NCBI RefSeq assembly: GCF_003044275.1
Contig: NZ_PZPL01000002.1
Coordinates: forward strand, 1-64,000
Length of the DNA: 64,000 nt
Reading direction: 5' to 3'
Origin: Rathayibacter caricis DSM 15933
GTDB lineage: Bacteria; Actinomycetota; Actinomycetes; Actinomycetales; Microbacteriaceae
The position numbers were made by a program, and so were the translations under genes. Of this stretch, positions 41,546 through 49,715 are shown piece by piece (within the stretch, counting starts at the first letter, position 1; every line of letters starts with the position of its first letter). The notes below the pieces were generated by a model. The model worked only from the letters and a program-made list of their open reading frames with translations, was not told the origin of the DNA and did not search any database.

Positions 41546-42298
41546 TCAGGCGCGCATGGTCGTTCCGCCGTTGATGGAGTACACCTGTCCCGTGATCCAT
41601 TCAGCGGCGTCGGAGAGTAGGAACGCGACCGTGTTGCCGATGTCGGACGGGTTTCCGTTGCGGGGTGCGGGCGTCATCGCGAGAATCGTCTGGCGGAACT
41701 CGTCGGGCAGGTTCGCCTCCGTCTGAGGAGTGAGGACGAGTCCGGGGGAGACGGTGTTCGCGCGGACGCCCTCCTTGCCGTACTTCCGGGAGATGTGGCG
41801 CGTGAGGGCGGTCGCCGCATAGGCGACCTTGTCGGCCATGCCCGCGTAGACGGCCTCGGACGAGGTGTTCACGATCGATCCGCCGCCGGCGGCAATCAGA
41901 TGCGGAATCGCGTAACGGGCCGTCAGCAGGTACCCGGTGAGGTTGACGTCGATCGTTCGCTGCCAGGCGGCGAGTTTGATCTCAACCACGTTGGTGTCGA
42001 GCTCGACCTGGTCGGGGTCGATGTTCGCGGCGACGTTAAAGAGCCCGTCGATCCGGCCGTACCGCTCGATCGCGAGATCGATGAGTGCCTTGACCTGCTG
42101 CTCGTCCGAGATGTCCAACGTCGTGGCGACGCCCTCTCCTCCGACGTCGACGGCGGCCTGCACCGTCCTCTCGGCCGGAGCGAGCACGACATCGCCGACG
42201 ACGATCTTCGCGCCGCCGGCCCCGAGGATGCCCGCCGTAGCAGTCGCAATGCCGCCTGCTCCCGCGAAAACGATGACTTTGTCCTGCAAGCCGTCCAT
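41546..42298 (-). CDS. SDR paralogue lacking the catalytic lysine
   Basis: A 250-residue copy of the SDR at 5000-5767, co-linear with it except for a five-residue in-frame gap. Where the intact copy reads YSATKSGVNALTR, this one reads YAATALTR: Tyr160 remains but the residue four positions on is Ala, and the YxxxK lysine is gone (gap near base 41809). The nucleotide-binding GAGGIA, Ser at 146-147 and C-terminal SINGGTTM are kept. Catalysis should be abolished or strongly altered, so the protein is either a decaying gene or a non-catalytic binding protein. It follows the decayed GH43/PTE stretch, paralleling the SDR-GH43 pair of the first locus. Confidence 0.82.
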   Translation of the reverse strand: MDGLQDKVIVFAGAGGIATATAGILGAGGAKIVVGDVVLAPAERTVQAAVDVGGEGVATTLDISDEQQVKALIDLAIERYGRIDGLFNVAANIDPDQVELDTNVVEIKLAAWQRTIDVNLTGYLLTARYAIPHLIAAGGGSIVNTSSEAVYAGMADKVAYAATALTRHISRKYGKEGVRANTVSPGLVLTPQTEANLPDEFRQTILAMTPAPRNGNPSDIGNTVAFLLSDAAEWITGQVYSINGGTTMRA

Positions 42299-42454
42299 GA
42301 GGCCCTCCTTCGGGTGAGCGGCGGCTGTGCCGCTCGTGTCGTGGTACGTGGTTCGCGCTAAACGTACACCTCTGCACGCAAATGAGTACGGGTGACTCGA
42401 TAACGCGCGAAGGCCCCGCCTCCGGGCCGATAGGTGCGAGATACGCTCTCTCCT

Positions 42455-43018
42455 ATGTCGTCGTCAGGCAAGCGCGCACCGCGCATCGACGCGACGAAGA
42501 ATCGAGAGCAACTGGTTGCAGCAGCACGGCGGGTCTTCGCTGAATCCGGCCCCGATGCGCCCCTCGAGGATGTCGCGCAGGCTGCGTCGGTAAGCAGGAC
42601 GACCCTCTACCGCAACTTCCGCACTCGGGAACAGCTCATCGCGACGCTTCTCGAGGAGAACGTCACAGAGATCGAGAAGCACGCTGCCGCCCTTCACGGG
42701 TCCTCTCGCGGGATCGTGCTCCTCTTCGACTTCGTTCTGGATCAGCAGAGCGTCAACGGCGCACTCGTGCGAGTCCTGGTGCGAGCGGATGAAGCACCTC
42801 TGCTTGCCCTGTCGCGCCGGACGCGCGAGGCGTTCGGCCCACTGCTGGTCACCGGCTTGCGGGACGGCACGATTCACGCCGATGTGCAGATGGACGACGT
42901 GATGCTCGCTTTCTCGATGGCGGCAGAAGCCATCGCGGAGTCGGCCAGGACCGGCCGCCGCATGGACGACCGAGTGCGCGTCCTCCTCCATCGCGCCCTC
43001 TGGCGAGCGGAGCGGTGA
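42455..43018 (+). CDS. TetR family transcriptional regulator
   Basis: A 187-residue repressor. The helix-turn-helix is at residues 17-60 (AARRVFAESGPDAPLEDVAQAA, VSRTTLYRNFRTREQL). ATG at 42455 is preferred to GTG at 42434. It is divergent from the SDR copy across a 156-base gap that contains related GTACGT/ACGTAC words (about 42340-42370) which could be its operator. It probably regulates the SDR-esterase-GH43 group now in decay. The ligand is unknown. Confidence 0.85.
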   Translation: MSSSGKRAPRIDATKNREQLVAAARRVFAESGPDAPLEDVAQAASVSRTTLYRNFRTREQLIATLLEENVTEIEKHAAALHGSSRGIVLLFDFVLDQQSVNGALVRVLVRADEAPLLALSRRTREAFGPLLVTGLRDGTIHADVQMDDVMLAFSMAAEAIAESARTGRRMDDRVRVLLHRALWRAER

Positions 43019-43078
43019 ACACGGACTTCGGCCACCGGTTCGAGAGCGACCACCTGCCGACCGTTGCTCGCTCCAGGA

Positions 43079-44269
43079 TCACCCCTCGGTGCGAGCGCCA
43101 CGTGCCGTCGACCGAGACGTCGCCACTCCTCGACCGCGGTCGTCGCCGGAGACCGGCTCGGGATCAGCCGAGCGAGGCGTTCGGTACTCGCCGTCCTCGC
43201 CCGCCCCGACGGGTTCGTCTCCCGTCCGGCCGCTTCTGAAGGCGGTGGACCCTCGGACGATCAGCGAGGTGGGCAATTCGATGCGGCTCCCGGGCAGCCC
43301 GGCCCCGTGCGCGGCCTCAACGACGAGATCCACCGCGACCGTCGCCATCTCCCGTAAGGGCTGATGGGTGGTAGTCAGGGGTGGGGCAGCGAAACGAGCT
43401 TCGGGCGGATCGTCGAATCCGACCACGCAGGCGTCAGTCGGGATGGACTTCTGCGCAAGATGCGCCGCGCGGTAAATGCTCGTGGCGATGTAGTGCGTCA
43501 GAGCGAAGACACCGATCGGAGTGTCGTGGCGCCGGAAAAGGTGCTGGACGAGCCAGGGCTCGGCTCTGCGCTCGGCCCAGGGGTAGCTGAGGACCACGAC
43601 GTCGACGGTGGGATCGATCCGCTCGACGGCGTCGGTGAATCCGCGGACGCGCTCCCGGCCGAAGCGGAACCGCGGCTCGTCGGTCACGATGACCAGGCTC
43701 CTCAGTCCACAGGAGAGGAGGTGCGCGGCCGCGTCGAAACCTCCCTGCCAGTCGGTGGCGCCCACGCTGGTGAGGCCTGGCCGGACGTCGGTCAGAGGTT
43801 CGAGCAGCACGACTGGGATCCGCGCGCTCTCGAGGACCGACATCTGATCGGAGGTCGGATAGATCAGGCCGAGCACGACCCCGACGGAGCTGCGCGACCG
43901 AATCCGTTGCGGCCAGTCGTCGTCGGGGTCGTCCCGTTCGACGGTCAGCACCAGGTCGAATCCGTGGCGAGCGGCTGCGGTGCGAGCGCCGGTCGTGATC
44001 TCGTTGGTCCAGGGATCGTGGAATCTCCCCATAACAAGGTCGATCAGGTACGCGCCCTTGGTGCGAGGGCGCCCGCGCTTCTCGACTCCCGGCATGTAGC
44101 CGAGTGTGTGGGCTGCCTCGTGGATTCGGGCGCGCGTCACCGAGCTCGTCTCGCCGCGCCCCGCGAGGACCCGGGACACCGTCGGGACCGACACGCCGGC
44201 CCGCTCCGCTACATCGGCCAGGCGCACAGCCCGCCGCCTGGCGTCTCCGCCCCCAGGTATCGCTGCCAT
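43079..44269 (-). CDS. LacI family transcriptional regulator with C-terminal extension
   Basis: A 396-residue repressor. The helix-turn-helix is LADVAERAGVSVPTVSRVLAG; the effector domain includes LIDLVMGRFHDPW and VVGFDDPPEARFAAPPLTT and would normally end near LPTSLIVRGSTAF. About 45 further residues, rich in Arg, Gly, Asp and Glu, follow to the stop at 43079, more than is usual. It is divergent from the importer at 44366. The AT-rich stretch ATTGCGTAAATCAAT (44287-44301) in the gap is a possible but weak operator. It likely senses the sugar imported by that system. Confidence 0.87.
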   Translation of the reverse strand: MAAIPGGGDARRRAVRLADVAERAGVSVPTVSRVLAGRGETSSVTRARIHEAAHTLGYMPGVEKRGRPRTKGAYLIDLVMGRFHDPWTNEITTGARTAAARHGFDLVLTVERDDPDDDWPQRIRSRSSVGVVLGLIYPTSDQMSVLESARIPVVLLEPLTDVRPGLTSVGATDWQGGFDAAAHLLSCGLRSLVIVTDEPRFRFGRERVRGFTDAVERIDPTVDVVVLSYPWAERRAEPWLVQHLFRRHDTPIGVFALTHYIATSIYRAAHLAQKSIPTDACVVGFDDPPEARFAAPPLTTTHQPLREMATVAVDLVVEAAHGAGLPGSRIELPTSLIVRGSTAFRSGRTGDEPVGAGEDGEYRTPRSADPEPVSGDDRGRGVATSRSTARGARTEG

Positions 44270-44365
44270 CGAGCAAGCGTAGCTTTATTGCGTAAATCAA
44301 TCGACACGTTTTCTCGGCGGTGACAGGCTCATCGCAGTCGCTCGAACTACAAGGAAGTAGATGAC

Positions 44366-45667
44366 ATGCAGAAGAGAAATGTGCTCGTCGCCGGTGCCGT
44401 CTCGGCCGCCCTGGCCCTCATCCTCTCGGGGTGCACCTCCGGCGGGTCGGACGGTGGCGGCGATGCCGGGTCCGTGACCCTGGACTACTGGGCCTGGGCC
44501 CCCGGGAGCGCCGAGCTCGTCGCGGCGTGGAACGCGGAGCACCCCGACATTCAGGTCAAGCACACCGACGCGGGTGGTGGCACCGACTCCTCCGCGAAGC
44601 TGCTCACCGCGAGCCGCGCGGGCAACGCACCCGACCTCGCCGCAGTCGAGTACACGACCCTCCCGTCGCTGATCGTGGCCGATGTACCCCTCAACCTGAC
44701 GGACGTCCTCACCGATGACGCGAAGGCCGCGTACACCGAGGGCACCCTCCAGCAGGTCACCTTCGACGGCCAGATCTTCGCCCTTCCTCAGGACGTCGGC
44801 CCGATGGCGCTGATGTACCGCTCGGACCTTCTAGAGCAGTACGGCATTCCCGTGCCGACCACGTGGGAGGAGTTCGGGGCGGCGGCCGAAAAGGTGAAGG
44901 CCGCCGACCCGACGGCGACTCTCGCGGCCCTGCCCGCAAACCAGACCGGATTCTTCGCCGGAGTCGCCACGCAGGCAGGGGCGAAGTGGTGGAGCGTCGA
45001 GGACGGCACCTGGACGGTCGGCATCGCCGACGACGCATCACTCGAGGTCGCCGACTTCTTCCAGAACCTCGCCGAGAAGGGCTACATCTCGACCGACGCC
45101 ATTCTCACCCCGGAGTGGAACGCCGCGGCGAACACCGGCAAGGTGCTCTCCTGGCCGTCCGCGCTCTGGGCGCCCGGCGTGATCGAGGGCGTCGCCCCGG
45201 ACACCATCGGCAAGTGGTCGATGGCGCCCCTGCCGCAGTGGACCGCCGGTGACGCCGCCGTCGCCTACCAGGGAGGGTCGGGAGTCATCGTGACCAAGGG
45301 CTCGGATCACCCGGAGGAGGCGGCCGAGTTCGCCGAGTGGATGAACTCCAGCAAGGAGGGCGCCGATCTCCTGCTCTCCGAGGGCAACATCTACCCGGCC
45401 GCGACCTCCGGTCAGGAGACCGCTGCGTCGAGTGAACCGCCCGCTCTGATGCCGCAGCAGACCGACTACTACCAGACGGCTGCCGAGATCTCCTCCGACA
45501 CCATCCCGGTCACCTGGGGTCCGAACTACAACGTCGCCAACACCGCCTTCGGCGACACCCTGAACAAGGCCGTGCAGGACGGCACCTCGTGGCGCGACGC
45601 GTTCATCGAGGTCCAGGACGTCGTCGTCGCCGACATGAAGAAGTCCGGCTTCGAGGTCTCCAACTAG
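44366..45667 (+). CDS. Sugar ABC transporter substrate-binding lipoprotein (family 1)
   Basis: A 433-residue lipid-anchored sugar-binding protein. The signal peptide ends in LSGC (cysteine at about residue 23) and is followed by a Gly/Ser/Asp linker. The mature part begins VTLDYWAWAPGS and includes ALPQDVGPMALMYRSDLLEQYGI and YQGGSGVIVTKGS, standard for family 1 binding proteins. AAGGA lies about ten bases before the ATG. It heads an operon with two permeases, GH42 and GH43, so a galactose- or pentose-containing oligosaccharide is a likely ligand. No ATPase gene is present nearby. Confidence 0.93.
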   Translation: MQKRNVLVAGAVSAALALILSGCTSGGSDGGGDAGSVTLDYWAWAPGSAELVAAWNAEHPDIQVKHTDAGGGTDSSAKLLTASRAGNAPDLAAVEYTTLPSLIVADVPLNLTDVLTDDAKAAYTEGTLQQVTFDGQIFALPQDVGPMALMYRSDLLEQYGIPVPTTWEEFGAAAEKVKAADPTATLAALPANQTGFFAGVATQAGAKWWSVEDGTWTVGIADDASLEVADFFQNLAEKGYISTDAILTPEWNAAANTGKVLSWPSALWAPGVIEGVAPDTIGKWSMAPLPQWTAGDAAVAYQGGSGVIVTKGSDHPEEAAEFAEWMNSSKEGADLLLSEGNIYPAATSGQETAASSEPPALMPQQTDYYQTAAEISSDTIPVTWGPNYNVANTAFGDTLNKAVQDGTSWRDAFIEVQDVVVADMKKSGFEVSN

Positions 45668-45678
45668 CAGCACCGCTC

Positions 45679-45709
45679 GTTCCCTGCCGGCCTCGCGCCG
45701 GCGGGGAAC
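45679..45709 (+). terminator. Intercistronic stem-loop after the binding-protein gene
   Basis: GTTCCCTGCCGGC and GCCGGCGGGGAAC form a 13-bp stem (one G-U pair) with a 5-base loop in the 60-base gap before the permease. Like the hairpin at 1232-1262, it may lower permease expression relative to the binding protein by partial termination or 3' end protection. Confidence 0.55.
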
Positions 45710-45727
45710 GCTGCCGAAAGGACGACC

Positions 45728-46702
45728 ATGACCACCACCACGACCACCCCGGCCGCGACTCCGGCCGTCACGACCGGAGCTGCGCCCCGGCGCCGCCCTT
45801 CGAGGCGCCGTCGCGGCCGCGCCGCCCCCTACCTCTTCCTCCTGCCCGCGCTGGTGCTCTTCGTCGTGTTCATGGTCGTCCCGATCATCTACGCGACCTG
45901 GCTGAGCTTCCAGACCTACCGCCTGCAGGGCGGCGGGATCCTCGGAACCCGTGTCCAGGTGTTCGCAGGGTTGGACAACTACGTTTCTGCGCTGACCAAC
46001 CCGGAGCTCCTCGTCGGGTTCGGGCACCTCAGCATCTACGCCGTGATCGCCGTTCCCGTCACCCTCGGGCTGGCGCTGCTGTTCGCTCTGCTGCTCGATG
46101 TCCCCGCCGCCCGGGCGACGAGGTTCGCGCGCACGGCCATCTTCATCCCCTATGCCGTGCCGGGGGTCATTGCCGCCCTTCTCTGGGGCTTCCTCTACCT
46201 GCCGGGGACGAGCCCGTTCTCCGACGTCTCCATAACTCTCGGAGGGGGCGCCATCCCGTTCCTCGACGAGACGGGAATCTTCGGCTCCATCGCGAACATC
46301 GCGATCTGGGGCGGCGTCGGATTCAACATGATCATCATCTTCACTTCGCTACGCGGGATCCCCGCCGACATCTACGAGGCGGCCCGCATCGACGGAGCCA
46401 ACGAGATGCAACTCGCGCTGAGAATCAAGATCCCCCTCGTCGTCCCTGCCCTCGTCCTCACCGGGATCTTCTCTGTGATCGGCGCTCTCCAGCTCTACGG
46501 CGAGCCGACCACCTTGAAGCCGATGACGAACGTGATCAGCCAGACCTGGGTGCCCCTCATGACCATCTATCGCGATGCATTCCTCACCGACGATCTTCCG
46601 TCCGCTGCGGCACTCTCCGTCGTCCTCGCCGTGGGAACGGTCGCCCTGTCGGCGCTCGTCCTCGGCATCACCCGTCGCCGCACGGCAGGAGTCAGCGAAT
46701 GA
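45728..46702 (+). CDS. Sugar ABC transporter permease (MalF/UgpA type)
   Basis: A 324-residue membrane subunit. A Thr/Ala/Arg-rich polar N-terminus of about 35 residues precedes six helices (first: PYLFLLPALVLFVVFMVVPI). The EAA loop is YEAARIDGANEMQLALRIKIP. An AAAGGACGACC stretch before the ATG gives the ribosome site. It pairs with the following permease, whose ATG overlaps its stop. A DEGTGIF-type external loop (FLDETGIFGS) is present. Confidence 0.92.
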   Translation: MTTTTTTPAATPAVTTGAAPRRRPSRRRRGRAAPYLFLLPALVLFVVFMVVPIIYATWLSFQTYRLQGGGILGTRVQVFAGLDNYVSALTNPELLVGFGHLSIYAVIAVPVTLGLALLFALLLDVPAARATRFARTAIFIPYAVPGVIAALLWGFLYLPGTSPFSDVSITLGGGAIPFLDETGIFGSIANIAIWGGVGFNMIIIFTSLRGIPADIYEAARIDGANEMQLALRIKIPLVVPALVLTGIFSVIGALQLYGEPTTLKPMTNVISQTWVPLMTIYRDAFLTDDLPSAAALSVVLAVGTVALSALVLGITRRRTAGVSE

Positions 46703-47595
46703 CCGCACTCAGCACCAGGACCGCGTCGAGCACGACGACGCAGAGGACCGAGCCCAAGAAGTCGTTGTTCTGGGGACGCCTCATTCCCACCGCGCTGCTC
46801 CTGATCGGCGCGTTCTACTGCCTGATCCCCGTCGCCTGGGTCTTCATTGCCTCGACGAAGTCTCCGGCCGAGCTCTTCTCGAGCTTCACCTTCGCTCCCG
46901 GCTCCGGTCTCCTCGGGAACCTCGCCGACCTCTTCAGCTACGGCGGCGGCCAGTTCGGCCTCTGGTCGCTGAACTCCATCCTCTTCGCCGGCTTCGGCGG
47001 ACTCCTCTCGACCCTCGTCTCGGCGATGGCCGGCTTCGCGCTGGCGAAGTACGAGTTCCGCGGACGGAGCCTGATCTTCTACTGCATCCTCGGCGGCGTG
47101 CTCATCCCCGGGATCACTCTCGCGATCCCGCAGTACCTGCTCCTGTCGCAACTCGGTCTGGCCGGGAGCTACCTCTCGGTCCTGCTCCCCGTCATCATCA
47201 GCCCGTTCGGGATCTACCTCTCCCGGGTCTACGCCGCCTCCGCGGTGCCGACCGACACCATCGAGGCCGCGCGGATCGACGGCGCGAGCGAGTGGCGCAT
47301 CTTCCGCTCGATCGCGCTCCCGCTTCTGGTTCCCGGGATGGTGACGGTGTTCATGCTGCAGTTCGTCGGGATTTGGAACAACTTCCTCCTCCCGTTCGTC
47401 ATGCTCTCGGACCAGGACAACTACCCCCTCACTGTCGGTCTTTACACGCTGCTGTCGAAAGGTTCGGGGTCGCCCGCGCTGTACTCGCTGGCCATCACGG
47501 GCGCGGCGGTGTCGATCATCCCGCTCATCGCGCTGATGCTGGTGCTGCAGCGTTTCTGGCGCCTCGACCTGCTCTCCGGCGGGCTCAAGGGCTGA
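46699..47595 (+). CDS. Sugar ABC transporter permease (MalG/UgpE type)
   Basis: A 298-residue partner permease. The real start is ATG 46699, overlapping the previous stop; the much longer frame upstream is an artefact. It has six helices (first: LIPTALLLIGAFYCLIPVAW), the pattern SAMAGFALAKYEFRGR and EAA loop EAARIDGASEWRIFRSIALP. It ends seven bases before the GH42 GTG. Confidence 0.92.
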   Translation: MTALSTRTASSTTTQRTEPKKSLFWGRLIPTALLLIGAFYCLIPVAWVFIASTKSPAELFSSFTFAPGSGLLGNLADLFSYGGGQFGLWSLNSILFAGFGGLLSTLVSAMAGFALAKYEFRGRSLIFYCILGGVLIPGITLAIPQYLLLSQLGLAGSYLSVLLPVIISPFGIYLSRVYAASAVPTDTIEAARIDGASEWRIFRSIALPLLVPGMVTVFMLQFVGIWNNFLLPFVMLSDQDNYPLTVGLYTLLSKGSGSPALYSLAITGAAVSIIPLIALMLVLQRFWRLDLLSGGLKG

Positions 47596-47601
47596 TCGAG
47601 G

Positions 47602-49665
47602 GTGCGCAGAGCGATCGTCTCCCACTCCCTCGACCTCCCCACCGGCACGACGTTCCCCGGAATAGCCGACGGCTTCGCCTTCGGGGGTGACTACTCTCCG
47701 GAGCAGTGGCCGGAGTCCGTCTGGGTCGACGACGTTCGATTGATGCGCGAGGCGGGGGTGAACTGCGTCAACCTCGGAGTGTTCTCGTGGGGACTCGTCG
47801 AGACCGCGGACGGCGTCTTCGACTTCGGCTGGCTCGACCGGGTCTTCGATCTCCTGCACGAGAACGAGGTCGGGATCAACCTGGCCACGCCGACCGCGGC
47901 CCCTCCTGTCTGGCTACTGCAGAAGCACCCCGAGATCCTCCGCACCGACGCTTCCGGGGTGCGGATGTCGCAGGGAGGGAGGCTCGGCTGGTCACCCAGC
48001 TCTGCCGTGTTCCGCCGCTACGCGCTCCGGATCGTCGAGGCCCTGGCGAGGAGGTACGGAGCGCACCCGGCGTTGCGGCTCTGGCACGTCAGCAACGAGC
48101 TCGGCAACGAGAACCACCGCTGCTTCAGCGACGAGACGGCTCGCGCCTGGCAGCTCTGGTTGAGCCGTCGGTTCGAGAGCATCGGCGCCCTGAATCGAGC
48201 CTGGGGGACGGCCTTCTGGGGCCACGTCTACTCGGACTTCGACGAGATCCTGCCGCCCCGAACCACGGGGACGAGCCACAACCCAGGGCTCCTGCTCGAC
48301 TTCGAGAGGTTCTCGAGTGACGCGCTCCTCGAGCACTACCGCGCCGAGCGCGACCTGCTGCGGAGCCTCGCACCCGCGATCCCGATCACGACCAACTTCA
48401 TGATCCAGAACGAGCCCGGCGTCGCGAACTACTCGCGATGGGCTCAGGACGTCGACCTCGTCGCCAACGACCACTACCCGATCGCCGCCGACCCAGAGGG
48501 ACACGGGGAGCTGTCATTCAGTGCCGACCGGACCCGCGGGGTCGCGGGAGGCCGGCCGTGGCTGCTCATCGAGCACTCCACCTCCGCGGTGAACTGGCAG
48601 CCGCGCAATCGCGCGAAGGCACCAGGAGAGCTCGCGCGGAACAGCCTCGCGCACATCGCCCGCGGAGCCGACGGCGCTCTGTTCTTCCAGTGGCGGCAAT
48701 CGACCGCGGGCAGCGAGCAGTTCCACTCCGCCATGGTTCCGCACGCGGGCGCCGACTCGAGGATCTTCCGCGAGGTCGCCGCACTCGGTGCCTCTCTCGA
48801 GCGACTCGCAGAAGTGGCGGGCTCCGTCACAGAACGAGCCGACATCGCGATCCTCTTCAGTGAGGACGCGGCAGCCGCACTACGATCGGGTCCGAAGCCG
48901 AGCATCGAGCTCACTCCGCTCGAAGAGGCGCTGTCCTACCACCGCGTCCTGACCGCGCGGGGGCTGGCGGTCGACGTACTCCCGCCGGAGGCGGATCTCG
49001 AGGCTTACCGCCTCGTTCTCCTCCCCTCGGTGTACCTCCTGCCCGCAGCGGCCGTCGAGCGACTGACCCGCTGGGTCGAGGCCGGGGGAGTGCTGGTCGT
49101 CTCGCCGTTCTCGGGCATCGTCGACGACGAGGGCCGAGTCATCGGCGGCGGCTACCCGGGAGCGCTCCGCGACTTGCTGGGGGTGCGGATGGAAGAATTC
49201 TTTCCGCTGCTCGAGCGGCAGAAGACCGTTCTCTCGGATGGATCCGCCGGTCATCTCTGGTCGGAGCTGGGGCGCAGCGCCGGCGCCGAAGTGACGGCCA
49301 CCTACCGGACGGGTGCACTCGCAGGTTCCCCCGCACTCTTCCGCCGATCCGTCGGGTCGGGCACCGCGATCTACCACTCCACGTTCCTCGACACCGACTC
49401 CAAGGATGCCCTCATCGCCTCGCTCGCCCGCCGCCACCATCTCCGGCCCGTCGCCGAAGGCGACCCCGGCCTGGAGCGCGTGCGACGCGTCTCCAGCGAT
49501 TCATCGGCTCCGTCATCCTGGCTGTTCGCGATCAACCACACCCTTGAGCCGCGATCGCTGCACGTCACCGGGGTCGACCTGATGACAGGGATGACCGCCG
49601 ACGGTGCGGCCGTCATCGCGCCGGGCGACGTCGCAGTGTTTCGCGAGACGGAGCGCCGCCGATGA
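47602..49665 (+). CDS. GH42 beta-galactosidase
   Basis: A 687-residue cytosolic beta-galactosidase. The start of the TIM barrel carries the family signature GGDYSPEQWPESVWVDDVRLM; acid/base is E166 (WHVSNELGNE) and nucleophile E324 (LIEHSTSAVNW). A trimerisation-type domain (residues 400-610, PLEEALSYHRVL) and a short C-terminal beta domain (INHTLEPRSLHV) follow. No signal peptide. GH42 enzymes commonly act on galacto-oligosaccharides from plant galactan or arabinogalactan, which fits the importer upstream and the GH43 downstream (its first ATG overlaps this stop). Confidence 0.93.
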   Translation: MRRAIVSHSLDLPTGTTFPGIADGFAFGGDYSPEQWPESVWVDDVRLMREAGVNCVNLGVFSWGLVETADGVFDFGWLDRVFDLLHENEVGINLATPTAAPPVWLLQKHPEILRTDASGVRMSQGGRLGWSPSSAVFRRYALRIVEALARRYGAHPALRLWHVSNELGNENHRCFSDETARAWQLWLSRRFESIGALNRAWGTAFWGHVYSDFDEILPPRTTGTSHNPGLLLDFERFSSDALLEHYRAERDLLRSLAPAIPITTNFMIQNEPGVANYSRWAQDVDLVANDHYPIAADPEGHGELSFSADRTRGVAGGRPWLLIEHSTSAVNWQPRNRAKAPGELARNSLAHIARGADGALFFQWRQSTAGSEQFHSAMVPHAGADSRIFREVAALGASLERLAEVAGSVTERADIAILFSEDAAAALRSGPKPSIELTPLEEALSYHRVLTARGLAVDVLPPEADLEAYRLVLLPSVYLLPAAAVERLTRWVEAGGVLVVSPFSGIVDDEGRVIGGGYPGALRDLLGVRMEEFFPLLERQKTVLSDGSAGHLWSELGRSAGAEVTATYRTGALAGSPALFRRSVGSGTAIYHSTFLDTDSKDALIASLARRHHLRPVAEGDPGLERVRRVSSDSSAPSSWLFAINHTLEPRSLHVTGVDLMTGMTADGAAVIAPGDVAVFRETERRR

Positions 49666-49715
49666 TCGCGTCGCCGCCCCCTCAGCTCATGCCCCTCGAG
49701 CAGCAGGAGGGACAC

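Noticed and set aside
44287..44301. ATTGCGTAAATCAAT as an operator of the LacI at 43079
   Set aside because: Only 4-base arms and no second copy found; left out as a feature.
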